DNA of 24,743 nucleotides from Welwitschia mirabilis (Eukaryota > Gnetophyta > Gnetopsida > Welwitschiales). A program made the translations under genes and the position numbers. The notes beneath the pieces were generated by a model. That model saw only the letters and a list, made by a program, of their open reading frames with translations, was not told the DNA's origin and did no database searches. Below are positions 17,961 through 24,743 of this stretch, one piece after another (within the stretch, counting starts at the first letter, position 1; each line of letters opens with the position of its first letter). The stretch spans positions 15,306,960 to 15,331,702 of the forward strand of contig JBOZIK010000001.1 in NCBI GenBank assembly GCA_051453625.1. The letters are read 5' to 3'.

Positions 17961-18726
17961 AGATAAAAACAAAAAGGTTAAGAGAGCTTTAATCAACATT
18001 GAAGTAAGAGTTAGTATCATGCCACTTCACATTTGAAAAAGACTTGCTTTAGAGGATAGAATAAATTCTATTCAGATTCTCTTAGAATCAGCAAACACTT
18101 TAGTTAAGAAACCCTTAGGTTTGTCAAAGATTTAGTCATCTAAATTGAAAAGGCCTTTTACCTAATAGATACAATTTTCATAGAATTTAAACATAACAGA
18201 GGATACCAATTACTTCTAAGATGATTCTTCTGTGTAATAGGCCACTACATTATTGATATAAGGACTAAAATAATAAACTTTTACCTAGAAAATAAAACAT
18301 TTACAATTAGAGTTTTTAATGTAGCTGAGAAATGTCTAAGAGATGAAATTAAGTTAGAAGATAATATCAAATGAACCTTATTTCTTCAACATTATTTCTT
18401 TAAAGAGAGAAAGCCAACATTACATGAGCCTGCACTTTATAATGATCCACTTGAAATTAAAAATTTAGAAGTCATTGATGCATCCAAATTTGAGCATAAC
18501 TTTTTATATCTAAAAAAAAAAAACTTAAAACGAAACTCTTAGATGGAATGGAAGTTAAAATATTAGATAAAAACACACATCTTGAAGGTGATTATTCACT
18601 ACATGAGCTAGAAATTAAAAATCATAATTTGAATTTAAGTCCAAAAAATCTTTCTAGTGGATTAGAACATATTTTTCTTTATGATTATCAAAATAAAAAT
18701 CTTATAATAAATGAAACTCTTTTATA
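17961..18726 (+). pseudogene. Element C protease and start of the RT linker
   Basis: Reading frame: KRALINIEVRVSIMPLHI (active-site loop), RLALEDRINSIQILLESAN, LVKKPLG, then IEKAFYLIDTIFIEFKHN, IIDIRTKIINFYLENKTF, TIRVFNVAEKCLRDEIK. The catalytic Asp is Asn (codon 17995-17997) and the Gly position is Glu (18001-18003). The linker continues with YNDPLEIKNLEVIDASKF and GLEHIFLYDYQNKNLIIN, matching the KYIFL..N.NKPLII of A and B, and stops near 18726. No RT motif follows. Stops and frame changes make it non-functional. Confidence 0.85.
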
Positions 18727-19294
18727 AAATCTAATATTAATCTCCCCTTTGACTTCCAAAATTCATGTTTTCATGAGGTCTTATAGAGTTTTATTTATTC
18801 CTTTTTTCCTCTAATTAATTTCACTTAAAAATAATTGTCTACCTTTTATGTTCTATTAATTACTGAACATTTGGTTTGGACCTTATTTCTCTGAAAGAAT
18901 ATGATATCTTTAAATCATTAAAATAGATAGTGTTGAATATATTTTAGGATTTGAATAAAATTTGTTGGTTTGGTATTTCTGTTTTTATCCTTATGATTTT
19001 GATCTTGATTTTGTTTTAGCTTTTTGTTTTAATTTTTTATATGTGTCATTCCTTTTGTTGTTTCCATTATAGTTAGGACAATAGTCTTTGTTTTTATTTT
19101 ATGCCTTTAGTTATCTACTAGATTTTAATTTTTTGTTTTTATTTTCTATCTTTATCATCCTCTATGTCATTTGAACAATGATAAGGATGACTATTATTAT
19201 TACAAGAAAATACATTCTAATGTCTCTATTGATATTTCTAGCTTAACCACTTAATAATTTTAAAAATTTAATGGATAAACATTGNNNNNNNNNN
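18727..19294 (+). other. Element C deletion region with minisatellite copies and a 10-N gap
   Basis: This piece replaces RT, RNase H and integrase. From 18727 to about 18960 I recognise nothing. From 18990 to 19191 come T-rich tracts (tttagctttttgttttaatt) with motif copies at 19043-19085 and 19150-19191, 104 bp apart, of the same kind as the leader units. Such units are not seen at this place in element B. The gap 19285-19294 precedes the 3' noncoding region. Confidence 0.6.
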
Positions 19295-20810
19295 ATCTAA
19301 ATTTTCTCTTAGATTTTTCTTTTGTAGGAGATTATGACATTTACTTGATCATCTTTCAAACATAACTTATGTATTTATTTTCATGACTAGTCTTTAATGT
19401 GAGCATTTTATAATGGTAAGATTGGATTCAATTAATATTAAAACATTAATACATCTATAAAATTTATTTTAAAGGAATATGCTTTATTTTTAATGTTTTT
19501 CTTAATGGTGAGGGGTTATTTTTTATTTTCAATTTATGACTTCACCTTTATCTTTTAAGAGTGTTTGGTTATGTGAAATGTTTTCATTATTGCATTTAAA
19601 GAAAAAAAGTGTAAAATAAGACCATTATGTTTTATATTCGAGAGAGCACAAAAACATGATCACTAAGATATCCAAATGCAAGTACACTAGGATAAATGTT
19701 TTCAAGAGAAGCCTTTGACAGTGTAATATGGTAGCTGTGGAAACTCCATTAGAAGGTTAGTTAGCAATGCTTGGTCAGTCCTTACTTTTCTGACTATGCT
19801 TGTACTCTCACAATAATGGATAATAAAATAATAAAAAATTAAAGGCTATAGGATCAATGATGTTCTTGGTGTCATAAGAGGCATTGCTAGTTTTCTAGAC
19901 TCTTAGTCTTTCTACATGATCATTTTGTTTTTTGAAATTTAGGTGCTTATTTTGAAATATTGGTAGGTGAGTTCATTTTTGAGAAACTCTTTGATTTTAT
20001 CATTTATTGTTTACAACATTTCATTTTTAGCAATATCATAACCACTACCTCATCAAATGAAATTTTTTACACATTAATTCATGCATTTTAAAAACAAGTG
20101 ATGTTATTATTACGTTTATGGGAATCTGCTAGGTTGAAATTTCAGATAGGTAGGCTATCTTCTTTATGTTGGCTTATGTCCATTCTTTTTAGTTTCTTTT
20201 GTTGTTCTATTAATTATTTCAAAATCATTTCCATCTTTCCTTATCATTTTCGGATCTTATCATTTAATATTTTTCTTACTCAATNNNNNNNNNNNNNNNN
20301 NNNNNNNNNNNNNNNNNNNNNNNNNNNNNNNNNNNNNNTTCTAGAGCTCTCAGCGCTACTTATTATTATTTTATGATGGAACATTTTTATTATTCACTTT
20401 TTCTTCACTTGTCTGAATATTTCATACATCTATATTTTTGAAATCTCACACTTCTTTACTTAGGTTTACACTTAATTTAAAAAGTTATTCAAATTTAAAT
20501 AAAATACCCATCATCTACCTTTTCACTCTCATTTACTTTCTTTACTTTATTATCAACATGGAATGTTTTATTTTTCTTGTGGGATGGGGGAGGTGAGTAG
20601 GATCCATTTTCATGACTCAGTTGTAGAAATTTTTGAGTTATTTTATACTTTTTTGAGACATAATTTTAAAATTTTTACTCCATACACATTATGCATTACA
20701 TGTTATTATACTATATGATGTGTTTTATAAGCCTATTTTAAAATTTTCAGATTTAAAACAAATTGACTTATAATTGTGGTTTTTTACCTAGTCCTTATCA
20801 AGGACTAATA
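19295..20810 (+). other. Element C 3' noncoding region
   Basis: It aligns with the minus-strand reading of 8439-6437 in element B (ATAACTTATGTAT, AAAGGAATATG, GTGTTTGGTTATGTGAAATG and the conserved block 19703-19819). No coding frame is supported: the 20098-20376 frame includes a 54-N gap (20285-20338) and has no family motif. The composition is T-rich on this strand. Confidence 0.72.
19703..19819 (+). other. Conserved 3' noncoding block (copy in element C)
   Basis: It is the plus-strand partner of 7714-7830 (minus). Shared pieces include AGCCTTTGACAGTG, ATATGGTAGCTGTGGAAACTC and the terminal AATAATGG. It lies about 1.1 kb before the 3' LTR; in B the distance is about 1.3-1.4 kb. Function unknown. 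Confidence 0.75.
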
Positions 20811-20825
20811 AAAGCTAAGTGGGGA
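20811..20825 (+). promoter_or_regulatory. Polypurine tract of element C
   Basis: The purine-rich run aaagctaagtgggga ends four bases before the 3' LTR start. Such a tract primes second-strand DNA synthesis in LTR retrotransposons. The counterpart in element B has lost the AGTGGGGA core. Confidence 0.75.
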
Positions 20826-20829
20826 TCTA

Positions 20830-21913
20830 TATTATGCTTCCAATTTGTGGTTATTTGATAGGGTTTTATAAACTATTTTGTAGGACATTTGGAAAGTTTA
20901 GATGTAATTATAAGGATTTGGAGAATCAATAAAAGATCTTAGAAATGTGAAATTCTTAGCATTAGTCAAGGCATTTAAGGCATATTCTAATACATAAAGC
21001 TTTTAATGAAGATTACTGATAGAAATGCTAGCTCTTCCTCCTTCGGATGAACAAAGAGGACCATTGTACCCTCTATCATCGCTCGTGATAAGAAGGATGA
21101 TGATAACATTTGATTTGATATAGACTACTAAAACACTATTGGGTCATCATGCTAAGTTATCTTTTATAATGAGCTGCCATATCCTCTATTGTATGGATAA
21201 TAGTCAGGATGACATTGATAATGTAGTTAACTCTGCTAGTTAACCTTTGATCATTCCATCTATTTCTTATCTATAATCGAGCATATATTATAGCACCTTT
21301 TGTTTTTCATTTTCTAGTTTATAACCCTATAAATAAGTCCCACTTTAACTCTTCTCTCTATTTTCATTAAACTATAAATTCTCATAATAGTAGATTAAAG
21401 GATGAGAGATCCATCTCGAGAACTACAAAAAGATGTTCCCTTGGTGGAGGGTTGTGCATCCTCTATTAAGGCTTGACTATTTTGTAACACATATGCTTGG
21501 ATCTTTTAATATAAATTTTTTTTCATTACTGTATTTATATTTGTTAGATTCCTCTTATGATTTATGTTGTCCTTAATCTAGTGATAATTTCATTAGCAAT
21601 ATAAATCTTAAGGGTAGCCTTTATTAAGNNNNNNNNNNNNNNNNNNNNNNNNNNNNNNNNNNNNNTTTAGATTATGTTGAATTTGCATTTGAATTGCACT
21701 TTACTTTTGTATTGTTCTTTACATCTAGATACTTTTATTCTTTTGGAAAATTAATTCTTATTTGCCTCTCATAATACTTTAATAAGATATGGTATTTAGG
21801 TTTCATTGGAATCCCAAATTGTTATGTTTTAATAGTTTAATTGGTGATGTTTTATAGGGAATAGGAACTCAATTTAGTCATTTTTAGGTATTTTATTATA
21901 AACTAATCTAACA
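20830..21913 (+). repeat. 3' LTR of element C, 1084 bp including 37 N
   Basis: It starts TATTATGCTTCC (TG start decayed to TA) after the polypurine tract and ends CTAACA at 21913, matching the TGTTA...TAACA ends and 1047-bp length of the A/B LTR. U3 carries palindromic motif copies at 21071-21106 and 21175-21216. A TATA box follows at 21328. The R-U5 part has TTTTGTAACACATATG and CTCTTATGATTTATGTTG, as in the other LTRs. The gap 21629-21665 lies in U5. Confidence 0.85.
21328..21335 (+). promoter_or_regulatory. TATA box of the element C LTR
   Basis: TATAAATA in the context cctataaataagtccc, about 500 bases after the LTR start and in line with the TATA box of LTR D. It probably marks the old LTR promoter, with transcription starting some 25-35 bases downstream (general rule). 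Confidence 0.7.
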
Positions 21914-22968
21914 ATCTAATTTTAACCTTAAATGCCATATTTTCATCCAGAAAAATAAGAATTCAACCAAAAAACAAAGTGGAGTAAAAAGTGAAGGAAA
22001 AAACCAACAAAATGACTATCATCCTTGATGTCGTCTCCATAACATAGGGCACAACTACAAGGTTAAAGGCATTCAAAGCACGTGATGTGTTGACATAACA
22101 GTTATGGCATATGTTGTCTCCATGACACATGGGATGACATATCTATTAATTTTTTAGTTCTAATTCTAAAGAGTTTTTGACATGGTGGGCTCTGATTCGA
22201 TGATGAAGGGGTGTCGTGTCACATGTTATTCCCATAATGATAGTAACATGATAGTGCCATAACATCATCTTAACTGAGTCAATTAAGGTCTAATTTATGC
22301 CTAATAATGTCTCTTCACCTGTACTGACCTTCTTGACTTGTAACCATCTTAGGAAAGCTATAAAAATCCCCATTTAGCATCATTTAATCATCTTTTTGGC
22401 ATTAAAGGCTTGGTGACAAAGGCATCTAAGGAGTCAAGGATTCATTTCAGCATAAGAGAGATCATTCTTGATGATTAGGCTATGCTTCTAACATTGAGAA
22501 GTCACTACCTTATTGAGGTATTATAAGACATTCAATTCATTTAATAAAATGTCTTTTTTCTTCAATTCCTATGGTTTCTCTTATAATTTATGTTGAAGCT
22601 TGATTAATACTATTTCTTAGATTAATTATAAATTAGACAAAAGTCATAAGGGCTGAGTTGGATGACAATAACTCATAAATTTGGTTATCATAAGCTTACA
22701 TCTTATCTCTCTTTAATTTTTTCATTACATATTAGAATGGTTGCATTGTCAATTTCCCTTTTGCATTATAAGAAAACATAAAATTGATCAAAAACATTGG
22801 ATTGAAATTAAAAGTGTATTATTTCTTCTTTATTTGCTTGATTAGATTATTGTCCTGTGCTCTCTAGATTATGACATTCATTGGTTAAATCACCCTATAC
22901 TAAGCCTAGTTTAAATTTTATTATTTCAAACATTGATAACTTTTAAAGTGCAATTTAAGCAACCAACA
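21914..22968 (+). repeat. 5' LTR of element D
   Basis: The right border is fixed by the primer-binding site: ...CCAACA, TC, then TTGATGAC. Distance from TATA box (22359) to LTR end is about 605 bases, close to 585 in C and about 570 in A/B, and CTCTTATAATTTATGTTG matches the R-U5 of the others. U3 (21914-22358) contains three more GC-rich copies of the palindromic motif at 22029-22052, 22111-22140 and 22211-22254 (TGTCGTCTCCAT, GACACATGGGATGACAT). The left border is inferred from the end of LTR C only. Confidence 0.7.
22359..22366 (+). promoter_or_regulatory. TATA box of the element D LTR
   Basis: TATAAAAA in the context agctataaaaatcccc, at the position matching the TATA box in LTR C. Probable promoter of element D. 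Confidence 0.68.
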
Positions 22969-22970
22969 TC

Positions 22971-22989
22971 TTGATGACATTGTTGGGGA
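22971..22989 (+). promoter_or_regulatory. Primer-binding site of element D
   Basis: TTGATGACATTGTTGGGGA lines up with TTGGCGCCGTTGCCGGGGA at 13 of 19 places; five of the six differences are transitions. It sits two bases after the LTR end, as expected. Confidence 0.78.
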
Positions 22990-23638
22990 GTCTTAGAACA
23001 AGCTATCAAGTGCATTTATATCAAAAGTAAGTGGATTGAATTTGTTCTATTCTTACCTCTATTTACTTTTGGTTTTTATCAAATACCTATTAGTACAATC
23101 TACTTACTTTAAGGAGGTTACCTAAAGAGATCTACTTGCCTTTTGATCAAAGGTAAGATTATCTTTAAGGTCCACTCCTATCCAAGAAAGATTATTCACC
23201 TTTAGAGAGTAACACATTGTTTCCACTAGTTTTCATGTTATGAACTCTTTTTATTATAAATTGTCTCTTCTTTTCCTGTTTTATTTTCTTTTTATGCATA
23301 ATTTCACCTTTATAGGTTTACCTTCTCACACTTTATGTGATTTGAAAGGATTACCACATATCAAGAAGCCTTCTAGTGTTTTTTTCTTGAATCCTAAGTA
23401 AATATTCCAAGAAGAAACATTACTCTTAGTCATTGGATCTACTCCTTGCACTTTAATGTGATCTTAGAGATTACCTACAATGATTTAGAGTTAAAAGGTT
23501 GGATTTTTCAAGTTAAGTAAGGGAATGCCATTAAAATCTAAAGAGAAAAGGGTACGTTTTCAACATAAAAAGCAATTTTTAAAAGAGGTAATTCAAGAAG
23601 GTGTTTAAATTTATAATTCAAGGACTAGAGATGAGTAA
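22990..23638 (+). other. Element D untranslated leader
   Basis: No coding frame is supported. Short related phrases recur (caaaagtaagtgg, caaaggtaagatt; aaggaggttacc, aaggattacc), possibly a weak internal repeat. The gtaag phrases resemble plant 5' splice sites but there is no evidence for splicing. This leader lacks the clear T-rich minisatellite seen in B and C. Confidence 0.6.
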
Positions 23639-23875
23639 ATTTTTATTTCTGGATTTGATAAATCAAATTTACTAGAATATTGTAATTTACATTCTAAAAA
23701 TTTTTCATTCTCTATTGATTCATGTTCTAAAATTTTTAAGTCCCCTTTCAGAACAAAAACCACCTCTTCTGTTATAAGTTCTTCTAGGCTTAATTTAAAT
23801 TCTTCTACAAATAAAGTTTCAACTTCACATTCTTTGAATAGTAAACATGTAAATCAGAATCCTATGACTCCATAA
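23639..23875 (+). pseudogene. Possible Ser/Asn-rich N-terminal part of element D gag
   Basis: A 78-codon open stretch without an ATG at its start reads ...SGFDKSNLLEYCNLHSKNF, then Ser/Thr/Asn-rich sequence (TTSSVISSSRLNLNSSTN), ending HVNQNPMTP and a stop. The stop TAA overlaps the next start codon by one base (taAtg, 23873-23877), in a different frame. It may be the original gag N-terminus cut off by a frameshift, or chance low-complexity coding; I cannot tell which. Confidence 0.4.
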
Positions 23876-24743
23876 TGTCTACAATTTCTAGTGATTCTCA
23901 ACCAATTCTCAAGGATAAATATAGACTAAAACTTAGAAAAACTCCTAACCCTTGTGATATTCCTATTGGGGATGACATGGAAATTAAAAATATTAATGCC
24001 TATGCCTCTTTCTGTGGAGAAACTCATGAAGATTTTTATGAACATATTGCTACCGTTGAACAACTAATGCTCATGTGTAATGAAAAGAAATCTATAACTG
24101 ATAGAAATTACATGATAGTATTCTTTTATACATTGAATGAAAAAGCAAAGAACTAGCTTAAAACCTTACCCCACAAAAGTTTCAAAACTTGGAAAGATAC
24201 CAAAAAAAGCTTTATCAAACAATTTCTTAGTGAAAACACTTTGAGACAAAGACATCATGAGGTAATAAATTTTCAATAGAAAGGCAATGAGGATTATGCT
24301 TCATCTTGGGAAATATTCCTAATTTTAGTTTCAGATAAGCCCATAAATAAATTTCAATAAGAAGAGTTAATTTACCATTTCTACAATGGCCTCACTACTA
24401 CAATAAAGCAAATAGTAGATCTTTCTTATGAAGGGAGTTTATTTCAACACACAACCAATGAAGCATGGCAACATCTATAAGACTAAGTTGAACTTAGCCA
24501 AGCATGGACTAAGCCTAGAGAAAAGAAAACTCTCGAGTAATCTTTGAGAGAAATCCATCATATTAAACATTAAGAGGACAAACAAAAACAACTCATGTAT
24601 GAAGATGAAGATAGTAGTGACATTGATAGCCCACTTGTAAGGAGAATGGTGAAAGTAATCTAAGAGGTAAAATTAGCAAATTCCCATACCACATCAACTC
24701 CTACTTGTGAATTATGTGAAGAAAACCACTTAGTCATTAAATT
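23875..24743 (+). pseudogene. Element D gag, interrupted, truncated by the window edge
   Basis: From ATG 23875, 93 codons are open: MSTISSDSQPILKDKYRLK, then DIPIGDDMEIKNINAYASF, EDFYEHIATVEQLMLMC and MIVFFYTLNEKAKN. A TAG follows where Trp is expected (N*LKTLPHKSFKTW). The frame continues with KKSFIKQFLSENTLRQ, VINFQ*KGNEDYASSWE, ELIYHFYNGLTTTIKQIV, YEGSLFQHTTNEAWQHL, REKKTLE, an acidic YEDEDSSDIDSPL, and the first part of a zinc knuckle CELCEENHLVIK at the right edge. The order (capsid core with the W..LP..S..TW and FYNGL motifs, then knuckle) is that of Athila/Tat-type gag. Stops at Trp and Gln codons make it defective, but it is the least decayed gag here. Confidence 0.9.

Larger units (their letters stand above)
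15604..21913 (+). mobile_element. Element C: internally deleted Athila-like retrotransposon (gag-protease only)
   Basis: It is bounded by direct repeats: 15604-15880 matches 20830-21106 (shared CCAATTTGTG, TTTATA, TAGGACATTTG, ATGTGAAATT, CTCCTCCTTC), roughly three-quarters identical by eye, so the insertion is old. Between them are leader, gag, protease, part of the linker, then 3' noncoding region and polypurine tract. RT, RNase H and integrase are absent; the break is near 18730-18790. The 5' LTR lacks its R-U5 and no primer-binding site is seen. It belongs to the same family as A and B but lies on the opposite strand, head-to-head with B. No 5-bp target duplication is visible (atcta follows the 3' LTR; the left flank differs). 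Confidence 0.85.
21914..24743 (+). mobile_element. Element D: Athila-like retrotransposon, 5' part only
   Basis: LTR, primer-binding site (22971-22989), leader and gag run on the plus strand to the right edge of the window. The gag sequence differs from A-C (different N-terminus and zinc knuckle spacing CX2CX3H), so D is a related but separate family. It begins right after the 3' LTR of C; the exact left border and any target duplication are not visible. The gag has longer intact stretches than A-C but still contains stops. Confidence 0.8.

Noticed and set aside
17721-18020. Minus-strand 99-codon hydrophobic frame
   Set aside because: Antisense to the gag-protease junction of element C; composition artefact.
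14766-19191. CRISPR-like array from the regular motif spacing
   Set aside because: Motif copies are diverged, spacers are T-rich and similar to each other, and the context is a plant retrotransposon; this is a minisatellite.
20098-20376. Hydrophobic plus-strand frame in the 3' noncoding region of C as an envelope-like gene
   Set aside because: The T-rich strand gives hydrophobic codons by composition; the frame contains 54 N, has no signal or fusion-type motif that I can see, and has no counterpart in B.
23020-23160. Possible 5' splice sites (gtaagt, gtaaga) in the leader of D suggesting an intron
   Set aside because: Short matches are expected by chance in AT-rich DNA, and no acceptor site or joined frame supports splicing.
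1-24743. A host gene or a new defence or biosynthetic system
   Set aside because: Every stretch with protein-level signal is explained by gag-pol remnants; the rest is LTR, leader or 3' noncoding sequence, or unrecognised AT-rich DNA.

Overview
The window looks like a stretch of plant (angiosperm) nuclear heterochromatin. It is very AT-rich, poor in CpG, interrupted by eleven assembly gaps (runs of N), and built almost entirely from old, broken Ty3/gypsy LTR retrotransposons. The domain order is gag, protease, reverse transcriptase, RNase H, integrase. The protein motifs, the primer-binding sites of the TGGCGCC(A/G)TTGCC type, LTRs of about 1 kb with TGTTA...TAACA ends, and a long 3' noncoding region point to the Athila side of the non-chromovirus plant gypsy elements. 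The species cannot be named. I found no host gene, tRNA, rRNA, CRISPR array or prokaryotic feature.

Layout. Element A (minus strand) fills 1-5389: integrase, RNase H, RT, protease and gag read from low to high coordinate, then leader and primer-binding site, and it runs off the left edge. A single LTR at 5390-6436 follows. Element B (minus strand) lies on the other side of that LTR: 3' noncoding region 6437-8400, integrase 8440-10080, RNase H remnant, RT, protease, gag ending at 14473, leader, eroded primer-binding site and the R-U5 part of a 5' LTR up to about 15600. The LTR at 5390-6436 therefore serves as the 3' LTR of B and the 5' LTR of A, so A and B form a tandem LTR-sharing array. Element C (plus strand, 15604-21913) is head-to-head with B. 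It has a 5' LTR fragment, leader, gag and protease, then a deletion removing RT, RNase H and integrase, then the 3' noncoding region, polypurine tract and a nearly complete 3' LTR. Element D (plus strand, from about 21914) has an LTR, primer-binding site, leader and the start of gag, cut by the right edge in its zinc knuckle.

All polyproteins carry many stops and frameshifts, mostly explainable as C-to-T or G-to-A changes (W, Q and C codons are hit often), as expected from decay of methylated cytosines. Nothing here should make functional protein.

The least ordinary signals are: a dispersed imperfect palindrome (TATCATCC ... GGATGATA type) repeated at about 100-bp spacing in leaders and LTR U3 regions of every element; the shared-LTR tandem arrangement; the same catalytic-site changes in several copies (protease DxE instead of DxG, integrase GIN instead of GID); a conserved 3' noncoding block of about 117 bp; and a 100-N gap flanked by identical 44-bp ends, which looks like an unmerged contig overlap.
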